A stretch of DNA of 64,000 nucleotides. It comes from Lysinibacillus pinottii (GTDB taxonomy: Bacteria > Bacillota > Bacilli > Bacillales_A > Planococcaceae). This document shows, in pieces, positions 53,211 to 61,709 of this stretch. A program made the translations under genes and the position numbers. The notes beneath the pieces were generated by a model. The model was not told the origin of the DNA. It did no database searches and was given only the letters and a program-made list of their open reading frames with translations. The DNA lies in assembly GCF_024753545.1 (NCBI RefSeq), contig NZ_JANTOO010000011.1:86793-150792 (forward strand). Direction: 5' to 3'. Position 1 is the first letter of the stretch, and every line of letters begins with the position of its first letter.

Positions 53211-53327
53211 GGTGTGGCGTCTCGTTTAGCTCTCCGCACCTCATTCAGGAGAAATAAGGGCTTGAGCACCCTTATTTCTTGAAAATGTAACGACTAGCGC
53301 ATTTCTATTGAATGAGGTGCGCGCTTT
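53211..53327 (+). promoter_or_regulatory. Attenuator-like structured leader upstream of ecfA1
   Basis: Three stems share sequence. GGTGTGG (53211-53217) can pair with CCGCACC (53234-53240). CGCACCTCATTCA (53235-53247) can instead pair with TGAATGAGGTGCG (53309-53321), enclosing a perfect inner stem AGAAATAAGGG (53250-53260) with CCCTTATTTCT (53269-53279), and is followed by CGCTTTTTT. The first and the outer stem exclude each other, as in terminator/antiterminator switches. No known riboswitch class was recognised, and a promoter is not evident. Confidence 0.6.
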
Positions 53328-53525
53328 TTTATTACTAAGGATAGCGCCAATTTGTGGTGCTTTTTTTAATATATGGGTTTAATATTTTCGTGAATCACAC
53401 CCGTACTAGAACATTTAATTATTTTAATGTTTTACTTTTATAGACATAGGGATTGTAGTAGAATTCATACATAAAAAAGTGTAAGTTAGTTAGTAGAGCT
53501 GAGCATGGAGAGAGGAGTTCTAGAA

Positions 53526-54371
53526 ATGCCTGAAATTTTATCTTTAAATAATGTGACTTTTTCATATACACCAGAAGAACCAAATAATCGTAATGCTGTC
53601 GAAAATGTTAGCTTCGCCGTTGAAGAGGGAGAATGGATTGCCATCGTAGGACACAATGGTTCTGGAAAGTCAACCATTGCAAAGTTGATGAATGGTTTGC
53701 TATTCCCTCAAGAGGGAGATGTACGCATACTGCGGGAACCATTAAATGAAGAAAACCTTTGGGAGTCTCGTTCTCTCATGGGAATGGTTTTTCAAAACCC
53801 CGACAATCAATTTGTAGGTGCAACCGTACAGGATGATGTTGCGTTTGCATTAGAAAACAATGGCGTGCCTTTTGAAGAAATGGTACATCGTGTTCATGCG
53901 GCACTAGAACAAGTAAAAATGAGCCACTTTTTAGATCATGAGCCACACCATTTATCAGGAGGGCAAAAGCAGCGTGTCGCTATTGCAGGAGCGCTTGCAT
54001 TAAAGCCGAAGCTTCTTATATTAGATGAGGCTACTTCGATGCTAGATCCACAGGGACGTGGAGAGGTATTACAAACTGTTCAAACTTTACGAGCTGAAAC
54101 AGGACTTACTGTCCTATCCATAACCCATGATTTAGAGGAGGCGATGCTAGCAGATCGTATACTTTTTATGAATGATGGGAAGAAGTTTGCAGAAGGTACC
54201 CCTGCTGAAATATTTGCTCTTGGGGACAAGCTAGTGGAATTTGGACTAGACTTGCCATTTGCGCTAAAGTTATCAAAGCTATTGCAAAAGGAAGGTGTTC
54301 CATTAATGGGACAACATATGACAGAAGAAGAGTTGGTGAATGATTTATGGACATCAAACTTCAACAAGTAA
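53526..54371 (+). CDS. ecfA1: ECF transporter ATPase EcfA1
   Basis: A 281-residue ABC ATPase of the energy-coupling-factor module. Walker A GHNGSGKST (43-50), Q-loop FQNPDNQ, signature LSGGQKQR, Walker B LLILDEATSMLDP. With EcfA2 and EcfT it powers uptake through exchangeable vitamin and metal S-components encoded elsewhere. ATG 53526 after AGGAG is preferred to 53505. It overlaps ecfA2 by 25 bases. Confidence 0.96.
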   Translation: MPEILSLNNVTFSYTPEEPNNRNAVENVSFAVEEGEWIAIVGHNGSGKSTIAKLMNGLLFPQEGDVRILREPLNEENLWESRSLMGMVFQNPDNQFVGATVQDDVAFALENNGVPFEEMVHRVHAALEQVKMSHFLDHEPHHLSGGQKQRVAIAGALALKPKLLILDEATSMLDPQGRGEVLQTVQTLRAETGLTVLSITHDLEEAMLADRILFMNDGKKFAEGTPAEIFALGDKLVEFGLDLPFALKLSKLLQKEGVPLMGQHMTEEELVNDLWTSNFNK

Positions 54372-55219
54372 GCTATGCTTATGCAAAAGGTACGCCTTTT
54401 GAAAAACGGGCATTATTCGATGTAGAATTCAATATCCCATCACACACGTATCAAGCCATTATTGGTCATACTGGTTCTGGTAAATCAACTATTCTCCAAC
54501 ATTTTAATGCACTTCTAAGACCTACTTCAGGAGAAGTACATATCGGGGATCGTGTAGTGGTAGCTGGTAAAAAAGCAAAGGATTTAAAAGCTGTACGACA
54601 AAAGGTTGGTATTGTCTTTCAATTCCCTGAGCATCAGTTATTTGAAGAAACAGTGTTAAAGGATATTATGTTTGGTCCCATGAACTTTGGCGTAGCAGAA
54701 AAGGAAGCCGAAAATCGTGCAAGGGAACTTGTCAGCTTAGTAGGGTTACCAGAAGATGTCCTAGAAAAATCTCCGTTTGATTTGTCGGGAGGTCAAATGC
54801 GTCGAGTAGCAATAGCAGGTGTTTTAGCGATGGACCCTGAAGTAATTGTGCTGGATGAACCTACCGCGGGCTTAGATCCACGTGGTCAGAAAGAAATTAT
54901 GGATATGTTTTATCAACTTCATCAGGAACGTCACCTGACAACCATTCTTGTGACGCATAGCATGGAAGACGCTGCCCGATATGCTGATAATATTGTAATT
55001 ATGCATGAAGGAAAAAATGTTTTAAGTGGAACACCGCGAAATATATTTAAGGATGTTGATACATTAAAGAGCTTTCGCTTAGAACCGCCACGTATTGTAC
55101 GCTTTCAGCAAAAGATGGAGCAAATGCTAGGGAAATCCTTATCAAAAGTTTGTTTAACCGAAGAAGAACTTGCAGCTGAAATTGCTCAAGTACTAAGAGA
55201 GGAGCGTGCGGAATCATGA
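54347..55219 (+). CDS. ecfA2: ECF transporter ATPase EcfA2
   Basis: A 290-residue partner ATPase: Walker A GHTGSGKST (40-48), Q-loop FQFPEHQ, signature LSGGQMRR, Walker B VIVLDEPTAGLDP. It forms the heterodimer with EcfA1. The start lies within ecfA1 and the stop overlaps the ecfT start, so all three are likely co-translated. Confidence 0.96.
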   Translation: MDIKLQQVSYAYAKGTPFEKRALFDVEFNIPSHTYQAIIGHTGSGKSTILQHFNALLRPTSGEVHIGDRVVVAGKKAKDLKAVRQKVGIVFQFPEHQLFEETVLKDIMFGPMNFGVAEKEAENRARELVSLVGLPEDVLEKSPFDLSGGQMRRVAIAGVLAMDPEVIVLDEPTAGLDPRGQKEIMDMFYQLHQERHLTTILVTHSMEDAARYADNIVIMHEGKNVLSGTPRNIFKDVDTLKSFRLEPPRIVRFQQKMEQMLGKSLSKVCLTEEELAAEIAQVLREERAES

Positions 55220-56013
55220 TGGAAAAAATGATTTTTGGACGCTTCTTGCCAGGAGACTCTCCCGTTCATAAACTGGATCCACGCTCTAAGCTAATCTTCG
55301 TATTTGCCTTTATTATTATAGTATTTTTGGCTAATAATACAGTAACATATGCCATGCTTTTGGCCTTCACACTGCTTGTTGTATTAATATCACGAATTCG
55401 CTTGTATTTTTTGATAAACGGTCTTAAACCAGTTCTCTTTTTGATGGCCTTCACCTTCTTGCTTCATATTTTTATGACGAAGGAAGGTGTTCCCGTTTTT
55501 GACTCGAAGTATATTACCATATACGATGAGGGGATTAGACGTGGGGTTTATATTTCAATACGTTTTCTAGTATTAGTATTTATAACATCTATCTTAACTT
55601 TAACGACGTCACCGATTTCCATTACAGACGGTATTGAAGTCCTTTTAAATCCTTTGAAGACGTTGAAAGTACCTGTCCATGAATTAGCTTTAATGATGTC
55701 GATTTCTTTACGCTTCATTCCAACTTTAATGGATGAAACAGATAAGATTATGAAAGCACAAATGGCACGAGGCTCTGATCTATCCTCGGGTCCAATAAAA
55801 GACCGTATTAAAGCTGTAGTCCCATTACTAGTACCTCTTTTTGTGAGCGCATTTAAGAGGGCCGAAGATTTAGCCACAGCGATGGAAGTAAGAGGCTACC
55901 GCGGAGGGGAAGGGCGTACTAGATATCGTAAGCTAAAATGGGATATGGGCGATACATTTGCGCTTGTATTATTAGTAGCAATAGGTGTATTGCTATTCTT
56001 CTATAGAAGTTAA
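55216..56013 (+). CDS. ecfT: ECF transporter transmembrane subunit EcfT
   Basis: A 265-residue membrane protein with about six to seven helices and the two coupling motifs in cytoplasmic helices: ARG in QMARGSDL and VRG in MEVRGYRGG, which transmit ATPase motion. It starts LPGDSPVHKLDPRSKL, typical of the family. No S-component gene is adjacent, which fits a group II (shared) ECF module. truA follows after 13 bases. Confidence 0.96.
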   Translation: MMEKMIFGRFLPGDSPVHKLDPRSKLIFVFAFIIIVFLANNTVTYAMLLAFTLLVVLISRIRLYFLINGLKPVLFLMAFTFLLHIFMTKEGVPVFDSKYITIYDEGIRRGVYISIRFLVLVFITSILTLTTSPISITDGIEVLLNPLKTLKVPVHELALMMSISLRFIPTLMDETDKIMKAQMARGSDLSSGPIKDRIKAVVPLLVPLFVSAFKRAEDLATAMEVRGYRGGEGRTRYRKLKWDMGDTFALVLLVAIGVLLFFYRS

Positions 56014-56026
56014 AGGAGTATGCTTT

Positions 56027-56767
56027 ATGCGACGATTAAAAATAATTATTAGCTATGACGGTACACATTTCTCAGGCTATCAAGTACAACCTGGGGAACG
56101 CACCGTACAGGCAGAAATAGAACGTGTATTAGCCATTATGCATAAAGAGGAAAAGGTGAAGGTGACCGCAAGTGGACGTACAGATGCTAGGGTTCATGCT
56201 ACAGGGCAAACGTTGCATTTTGATACACCACTAGCCATTCCAACTGACAAGTATCGTAAAGCTTTGAATGTACAGCTACCTAGAGATATTCGCGTATTGT
56301 CTGTAGAAGAAGTAGCACATGACTTTCATGCACGTTATAGTGTAACTGGGAAGCGATACCGTTATATTTGGTCCTGTGAGCCTATTCAAAATCCATTTCG
56401 GAGACATTATACAGTTGATACAAACGGGGTCAAACCGGATGTGGTTGCAATGCAGAAGGCTGCTCAAGCTATCATAGGGACACATGACTTTTCATGCTTC
56501 TGCGCAGCCAATACAAGCGTGCAGGATAAAGTAAGAACAGTAACTTCACTACAATTTGAATGGCATGGGGAAGAGCTTCATATGGTTATTGAAGGCAATG
56601 GCTTCTTATATAATATGGTTCGAATTATTGCAGGTACACTTTGGGAAGTAGGTATAGATCGCCGGACGATTGAAAATATAGCACTGGTAGTCGCTTCAGA
56701 AGATCGGGATAAAGCTGGGAAAACCGCGCCACCACAAGGTTTGTACTTAGAAAAAGTATTCTATTAG
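56027..56767 (+). CDS. truA: tRNA pseudouridine synthase A
   Basis: A 246-residue enzyme that makes pseudouridine at tRNA positions 38-40. Catalytic D53 lies in SGRTDARVHATGQ; the ISYDGTHFSGYQVQP start and the GNGFLYNMVRIIAGTLWEVG motif are typical. ATG 56027 after AAAGGAG; a longer in-frame opening overlaps ecfT and is rejected. Confidence 0.96.
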   Translation: MRRLKIIISYDGTHFSGYQVQPGERTVQAEIERVLAIMHKEEKVKVTASGRTDARVHATGQTLHFDTPLAIPTDKYRKALNVQLPRDIRVLSVEEVAHDFHARYSVTGKRYRYIWSCEPIQNPFRRHYTVDTNGVKPDVVAMQKAAQAIIGTHDFSCFCAANTSVQDKVRTVTSLQFEWHGEELHMVIEGNGFLYNMVRIIAGTLWEVGIDRRTIENIALVVASEDRDKAGKTAPPQGLYLEKVFY

Positions 56768-56816
56768 TGTCACTTTCAACCTCGAAACAACTTTACCAGG
56801 TGTTTAATGAAATTGC

Positions 56817-56845
56817 TTGACTTTAAAAGTCATTCATTATATGAT
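56817..56845 (+). promoter_or_regulatory. Promoter of rplM-rpsI
   Basis: TTGACT (56817-56822) and TATGAT (56840-56845), spacer 17. Confidence 0.75.
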
Positions 56846-56849
56846 AACA

Positions 56850-56936
56850 GATGGTATTTTCATTACCACCACAAATAAGCCCCGAAAACTTATAGTGTAG
56901 TTTAATGAAAAATAACGGTAATCGAATCGATTAGGA
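56850..56936 (+). promoter_or_regulatory. Probable L13 leader of rplM
   Basis: The leader between the promoter and rplM carries ACCACCACAAATAAGCCCCGAAAACT, similar in kind to the Firmicutes L13 leader. Assignment is from memory of the class and position; the fold was not computed. Confidence 0.5.
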
Positions 56937-56946
56937 GGATATATAC

Positions 56947-57384
56947 ATGCGTACAACATTCATGGCTAAAGGTCACGAAGTAGACCGTAAATGGTTAGTA
57001 GTTGATGCAGAAGGCCAAACTCTTGGACGTTTAGCTTCTGAAGTAGCTGCAATCTTACGTGGTAAACATAAACCAACATTCACACCAAACGTTGACACAG
57101 GTGATCACGTAATCATCATCAACGCTGACAAAATCCATTTAACTGGTAACAAATTAGAAGGTAAACTTTACCGTCACCACACTCAATTCGCAGGTGGTTT
57201 AAAAACTCGTACTGCTGGTGAAATGCTAGACAAGTACCCAACAAGAATGATCGAACTAGCAGTTAAAGGAATGCTTCCTAAAAACTCTTTAGGTCGTAAA
57301 ATGTTCACTAAACTTAATGTTTACACTGGAACAGAGCATCCACATGCTGCACAAAAACCAGAAGCATACGAGCTTCGCGGATAA
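56947..57384 (+). CDS. rplM: 50S ribosomal protein L13
   Basis: A 145-residue L13, early assembly protein. RKWLVVDAEGQTLGRLASEVAAILRGKHKPTFTPNVDTGDHVIIINA and the AVKGMLPKNSLGRKMFTKLNVY region are standard. AGGAGG precedes ATG 56947; an ATG five codons later is the alternative. Confidence 0.97.
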   Translation: MRTTFMAKGHEVDRKWLVVDAEGQTLGRLASEVAAILRGKHKPTFTPNVDTGDHVIIINADKIHLTGNKLEGKLYRHHTQFAGGLKTRTAGEMLDKYPTRMIELAVKGMLPKNSLGRKMFTKLNVYTGTEHPHAAQKPEAYELRG

Positions 57385-57409
57385 TATAAATTAAGAGGAG
57401 GATATTACT

Positions 57410-57802
57410 TTGGCACAAGTTCAATACATCGGCACTGGTCGCCGTAAAAGCTCTGTAGCTCGCGTACGTTTAGTACCAGGTACAGGTAAAATTGTTATCA
57501 ACAAACGTGAAATCGAAGAATACGTACCATTCGCTGCATTACGTGAAGTAATTAAACAACCATTAGTAGCTACTGAAACTACAGGAAGCTATGACATCCA
57601 CGTAAACGTTAACGGTGGTGGATACACTGGTCAAGCTGGTGCTGTTCGTCACGGTATCGCTCGTGCTCTACTTCAAGTAGACCCAGATTTCCGTGCTGCA
57701 TTAAAATCAGCTGGATTACTTACTCGTGATTCACGCATGAAAGAACGTAAAAAACCAGGTCTACGCGGCGCTCGTCGTGCACCTCAGTTCTCAAAACGTT
57801 AA
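57410..57802 (+). CDS. rpsI: 30S ribosomal protein S9
   Basis: A 130-residue S9 whose C-terminal tail (RRAPQFSKR) reaches P-site tRNA. VQYIGTGRRKSSVARVRLVPG and GGGYTGQAGAVRHGIARALL are signatures. The TTG start at 57410 follows GAGGAGG; a good terminator follows the stop. Confidence 0.97.
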   Translation: MAQVQYIGTGRRKSSVARVRLVPGTGKIVINKREIEEYVPFAALREVIKQPLVATETTGSYDIHVNVNGGGYTGQAGAVRHGIARALLQVDPDFRAALKSAGLLTRDSRMKERKKPGLRGARRAPQFSKR

Positions 57803-57819
57803 TTTCAAATTTTTCTATC

Positions 57820-57856
57820 AAAGACTCTTTCTACTTTTGTGGAAAGGGTCTTTTTG
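57820..57856 (+). terminator. Terminator after rpsI
   Basis: AAAGACTCTTTC (57820-57831) pairs with GAAAGGGTCTTT (57842-57853) with one G-U pair, followed by TT. Confidence 0.88.
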
Positions 57857-57989
57857 TATGAATAGAATAATTATAAAAAGCAATCGTTATAGTTGCCCGA
57901 ATATGGCTTAATATGATTTCTGATGAAATTGTCGATGAAGCTGGTGTACCTGTTGTTGAATAAATCAATGACGAACACTTAGTTAGTAG

Positions 57990-58305
57990 TGATGTCTATT
58001 TCATTGTGTAAGCAGTTTGGACGAGCTAGCATAAAGATTCTCCCTAAACCAACCCAATCGTGGGCTGCTGCACATAGGGCAATGTTCACCGAAAGTATAA
58101 ACGGCTGCTATTCTTCTTTCCTCAACGACCCTACTTTCAGCTGCTAAACGTGCTAATGCGAATTCAGGATGTGCTGTGTATTGTCACAGTTAGACATATG
58201 ATTTCAATCTTCGGCTAACCCCTCACCATTTTCCAGCTACAAAAAGGACTCATCACCTGCTTTCAATGCATCTTTGACAAGCTCAATACATTTTTCTCAA
58301 TATAT
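57990..58305 (-). pseudogene. Nucleoside/nucleotide deaminase pseudogene
   Basis: Read on the minus strand, pieces of a zinc-dependent deaminase appear in order but in different frames: IEL VKDALKAGDESF-like start near 58295-58250, HPEFALARLAAE with VEERRIAAVYTFGEHCPMC around 58170-58070, then AAAHDWVGLGRI and YASSSKLLTQ around 58070-58010. HPE and PCxxC-type (here CPMC) motifs are the catalytic zinc ligands of the cytidine-deaminase fold. Several frameshifts and stops interrupt it. The C-terminal part is not recognisable. Confidence 0.75.
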
Positions 58306-58310
58306 TAAAT

Positions 58311-58434
58311 CTACTGAATAAGAGCCCTTACTGTTTGATTGGTGGCATTGATATCAGCTGCCCCCTTCTTGTAGAAGTGTTAGGACTTGAACCGTTTCTC
58401 TATTCCCGGCAGCAATAATTAAATGATCGCTCAT
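58311..58434 (-). pseudogene. Ankyrin-repeat protein remnant
   Basis: An ATG at 58434 (minus) with ribosome site GAAGGTGA opens MSDHLIIAAGNRETVQVLTLLQEG; after a one-base shift in the run of five C at 58361-58365 (plus strand) the frame continues GADINATNQTVRALIQ and stops at 58311. This is a start plus one ankyrin repeat (ALLEGADINATN type). The rest of the gene is gone and a deaminase remnant follows on the same strand. Confidence 0.7.
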
Positions 58435-58602
58435 TTTTATCACCTTCACCGTCCAGTAGAACGCGTCTTTTAGTATATTTATCAAACTTTAAATAGTTTT
58501 CTTAGCATAATTATTGTTATTTCTGCACAAATTTAAAAATATTAAAAATATTTTCGGATAAGTTTATGCTTTTTTAAGAAATTATTTAGAGGGAGTTTAA
58601 CA

Positions 58603-58698
58603 ATGCATTTTATTATGAATTATGAAAGCTACAACATGCCTTTCAAGAGTGGGTTTGGTGTAACTAAAAAATATAAAGCAAAAAATGGAGGTAAGTAG
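58603..58698 (+). CDS. Candidate 31-residue small protein upstream of the lipoprotein
   Basis: ATG 58603 follows GAGGGAG at normal distance and opens MHFIMNYESYNMPFKSGFG... ending in a TAG at 58696-58698, two bases before the lipoprotein start; the lipoprotein's ribosome site lies in its last codons. It is Lys-rich at the C-terminus with no recognisable domain. The tight spacing suggests coupling or a leader role; expression is unproven. Confidence 0.4.
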   Translation: MHFIMNYESYNMPFKSGFGVTKKYKAKNGGK

Positions 58699-58700
58699 GT

Positions 58701-59681
58701 ATGAAGAAATTATTGATGGTATCTGTTGCAGCAATGGCACTACTTGCAGCATGTCAAGATAAGGAGCCTGTGAAAGGCAATACGACGAATAGTGAGGGAA
58801 CAAAAACAGAAAGCGTTGCTACAGAAAATACAACGAAAGATCAAGCACAAGAGCAACTCACAAAGGGTCAAGCCATGGCAACTATTCTAAGTGCTACAAA
58901 CTGGCAGGGTACAAAAGTATATGATAAAGATAACAACGATTTAACTGCGGAAAACTCAAACTTTATTGGCTTGGCTAAATATGATATGAAGACAGGTCAT
59001 TATGAATTCTTTGATGCTACTACTGGCGAAAGTCGTGATGATAAAGGAACATTCTTCATTACAAATGATGGGAAACAAAGGATTCTAATTTCTGAATCCA
59101 AAAATTATCAAGCACTAGTAGAGATCACAGAATTAAATAGCGATATCTTCACTTATAAACGAATGGGGAAAGATGCTACTGGTAACGATGTAGAAGTCTT
59201 TGTGGAGCATATCCCTTATCAAGAAAAAGAGCTTACATTTACAGATCCAGATAAAATTCTTAATGCGACTACAGGAGATATCGTAACAGATGTAGACGGC
59301 GATGAAATTTTAGCTAATACATTATGGCAGGGCACAGTTGCTTTAGATGAAAATGGTAATGATGTAACCGAATTTAATTCAAATTTCATTAGTATTGCAA
59401 AATACGATGCAGAAACGAATAAATATGAATTCTTTAACCCTGAAACAGGCAAAAGCCGCGGTGATTATGGCTACTTTGACGTCATTCATGACAATAAAAT
59501 CAGAGCTCACGTTTCACTTGGTGATAATAAATATGGTGTGGCTCTTGAAATTACTGAAATGAATGATAAGAAGTTTACGTATAAAAGAACAGGTAAAGAT
59601 AAAAATGGAAATGAGATAACTGTGTTTGTTGAGCATGAACCCTATGAAGGGGAATTTAAACCAGAATTTACACTGCAATAA
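58701..59681 (+). CDS. Lipoprotein with two tandem DUF4822 repeats
   Basis: A 326-residue predicted lipoprotein: signal peptide with lipobox LAAC (Cys18), a Thr/Ser/Glu-rich linker (about 20-60), then two homologous units (about 67-173 and 208-314). Each runs WQGT...D.N.ND.T..NSNFI..AKYD..T..YEFF...TG.SR.D.G.F and ends KRxGKDxxGNxxxVFVEHxPY, the pattern of DUF4822. The role is unknown; it is anchored outside the membrane. GGAGGTAAG precedes ATG 58701. It stands where Bacillus has other genes between rpsI and cwlD, next to decayed sequence, so it may be a later arrival. Confidence 0.85.
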   Translation: MKKLLMVSVAAMALLAACQDKEPVKGNTTNSEGTKTESVATENTTKDQAQEQLTKGQAMATILSATNWQGTKVYDKDNNDLTAENSNFIGLAKYDMKTGHYEFFDATTGESRDDKGTFFITNDGKQRILISESKNYQALVEITELNSDIFTYKRMGKDATGNDVEVFVEHIPYQEKELTFTDPDKILNATTGDIVTDVDGDEILANTLWQGTVALDENGNDVTEFNSNFISIAKYDAETNKYEFFNPETGKSRGDYGYFDVIHDNKIRAHVSLGDNKYGVALEITEMNDKKFTYKRTGKDKNGNEITVFVEHEPYEGEFKPEFTLQ

Positions 59682-59714
59682 AATTGTTCTTCCTCCCTTA
59701 CTATAGAAGAAGTT

Positions 59715-59752
59715 AAAAACTCTCAAGTTGAATACTTGTGAGTTTTTTTTTC
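59715..59752 (+). terminator. Terminator after the lipoprotein gene
   Basis: AAAAACTC-T-CAAG pairs with CTTG-T-GAGTTTTT around TTGAATA with one internal T-T mismatch, followed by a long T-run. Confidence 0.8.
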
Positions 59753-59812
59753 TTTCTGGCATAGTTTCTCCACTAACTTCGTACACTAAATGTAAAAGGG
59801 TGGTGGATATGG

Positions 59813-60526
59813 GTGAAGCGCTGGCTGGCACTAGGAGTAATTATGCTTATGAGTATAGTGGTCGTGGCATATGAAACAAATGCTTCGGACCGTAACTTCT
59901 TTTTACCAGACCCACTTGGTGGCATAAAAATTGTCATTGATGCAGGGCATGGTGGGGAGGATGGAGGGGCTTCAAAGGGCGAAGTCATTGAAAAGGATAT
60001 TACACTTGCAATTTCTCAGCACGTGGAGAAGAAATTGAAGAAGAAAGGCGCAACAGTCATCATGACAAGAACAAAAAATGGTGATGTTATTGATGAACAC
60101 GCGCCATCAGAAAAGTACGGAACGTTAAGAGAGCGTAAAAAACAGGATATCTTTTTACGAAAGGATATTGTAGAAAAAGAAAAACCAGATGTGTTTATTA
60201 CCATACACGCCAATGCTATTCCAGAAACAAAATGGCGTGGTGCACAGGTGTTTTATCATAAGGAGGGACATGCTGACGGTGAGATACTTGCAAAAAGTAT
60301 TCAAGAGTCCATTCGTACTAATTTAAAAAATACAGACCGAGAAGCATTGTCTATTAAGCAGATTTATTTACTGAAAAAAGCAGAAGTGCCTGCGGCATTA
60401 GTAGAGACTGGGTTTATTAGTAATGATGAAGAACGGGCTTTACTTACCGATAAGAATTACCAAGAAAAAATGGCAGATGCTATTGTTGAAGGTATAGAAG
60501 AGTATCTATTAGCGAAAGTTGAGTAG
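59813..60526 (+). CDS. cwlD: CwlD, N-acetylmuramoyl-L-alanine amidase for spore cortex
   Basis: A 237-residue Amidase_3 enzyme with an N-terminal membrane anchor or signal (about 4-22). Zinc ligands: His in VIDAGHGGEDGG, Glu in GEVIEKDITLAIS, His in VFITIHANAIP; catalytic Glu in AALVETGFISN. In Bacillus it removes peptide side chains from muramic acid, the first step to muramic-delta-lactam in the cortex. GTG 59813 after GGGTGGTGG. Its place before salA-gerD-kbaA is conserved. Confidence 0.94.
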   Translation: MKRWLALGVIMLMSIVVVAYETNASDRNFFLPDPLGGIKIVIDAGHGGEDGGASKGEVIEKDITLAISQHVEKKLKKKGATVIMTRTKNGDVIDEHAPSEKYGTLRERKKQDIFLRKDIVEKEKPDVFITIHANAIPETKWRGAQVFYHKEGHADGEILAKSIQESIRTNLKNTDREALSIKQIYLLKKAEVPAALVETGFISNDEERALLTDKNYQEKMADAIVEGIEEYLLAKVE

Positions 60527-60598
60527 AGCAACATCACAACGTAAATTAAATCATTTATGATATACTAACATTGAGACAATATAAGGGGAGTGTTCGTC

Positions 60599-61654
60599 GT
60601 GATTACTGAACAACAAGTACGAGAAATACTAGGACAACTACAAGATCCATTTTTACATAAATCGCTTGCAGAAACAGATGGTATTACAAACGTAGCAATA
60701 AAAGAAGAAAAAAATCATGTCAGTGTAAAAGTTGCGATTGCTAAATTGAATACACCTGAACAATTACAACTACAAATGAAAATTGTTGAGATGTTAAAAG
60801 AAGCGGGTGTAAACACAGTTGGTATTCGTTTTGAAGAGCTATCAGCTGAAAAGCTTCAAAGCTTCCGTGGCACAGCAACAGAATCTGAAGCACAGGATAT
60901 TTTATCGCCACTTAGTACAGTTCAAGTTATTTCAATTGCTTCGGGTAAAGGTGGAGTAGGTAAATCAACAGTTTCGGTTAACTTAGCGGTTGCCCTAGCT
61001 CGTCTAGGCAAAAAAGTGGGCTTAATCGATGCAGATATTTATGGTTTTAGTGTGCCCGATATGATGGGTGTAACGGATATGCCTAAAGTAGTCGATAATC
61101 GTATTTTCCCAGTTGATCGTTTTGGTGTAAAAATGATTTCAATGGGCTTCTTTGTAGAAAATAATGCACCAATTGTATGGCGTGGCCCAATGTTAGGTAA
61201 AGTATTAGATCAATTCTTCCGTGATGTAGAATGGGGAGAGCTTGACTACTTACTATTAGATTTACCACCAGGCACAGGTGATGTTGCATTAGATATTCAT
61301 CAAATGTTACCATCATCAAAAGAGATTGTAGTCACAACACCTCACCCAACAGCAGCATTCGTTGCAGCTCGTGCAGGTGCCATGGCTCTGCAAACAGACC
61401 ATGAAATTTTAGGTGTAATTGAAAACATGGCTTGGTTCGAATCGAAATCAGGTGAGAAAGAGTTTGTCTTTGGGCAAGGCGGAGGTCCTAAACTAGCAGA
61501 GGAGCTTCGTACGGAGCTACTTGGACAAATCCCACTTGGGCAACCAGATTGGACAGATGCGGATTTCGCACCATCAGTATATGCTGAAAAACATACTACT
61601 GGACAAATTTATTTAGACGTCGCGACGAAAATTATTGATAAATTAAATAAATAA
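60599..61654 (+). CDS. salA: SalA/Mrp-type P-loop ATPase
   Basis: A 351-residue protein: N-terminal DUF59 domain (about 1-80), then a Mrp/NBP35 P-loop ATPase with SGKGGVGKST, DADIYGFSVPDMMG and DLPPGTGD. It lacks the CxxC pair of Fe-S-carrying Mrp proteins (the region reads WFESKSGEKEFVFG), as in B. subtilis SalA, a regulator of scoC. The GTG at 60599 fits the family start and lies nine bases after AAGGGGAG; the GTG at 60590 is too close. Confidence 0.92.
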   Translation: MITEQQVREILGQLQDPFLHKSLAETDGITNVAIKEEKNHVSVKVAIAKLNTPEQLQLQMKIVEMLKEAGVNTVGIRFEELSAEKLQSFRGTATESEAQDILSPLSTVQVISIASGKGGVGKSTVSVNLAVALARLGKKVGLIDADIYGFSVPDMMGVTDMPKVVDNRIFPVDRFGVKMISMGFFVENNAPIVWRGPMLGKVLDQFFRDVEWGELDYLLLDLPPGTGDVALDIHQMLPSSKEIVVTTPHPTAAFVAARAGAMALQTDHEILGVIENMAWFESKSGEKEFVFGQGGGPKLAEELRTELLGQIPLGQPDWTDADFAPSVYAEKHTTGQIYLDVATKIIDKLNK

Positions 61655-61698
61655 TAAAAAACGGATTTCCATCCTTTTTGGAGGAAATCCGTTTTTTA
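61655..61698. terminator. Bidirectional terminator between salA and gerD
   Basis: AAAAAACGGATTTCC and GGAAATCCGTTTTTT form a perfect stem with A-run and T-run on either side, serving both converging genes. Confidence 0.92.
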
Positions 61699-61709
61699 AT
61701 AATCCACGA

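Noticed and set aside
60590..60598. GTG 60590 as the salA start
   Set aside because: It overlaps the ribosome site AAGGGGAG; GTG 60599 has proper spacing and fits the family N-terminus.
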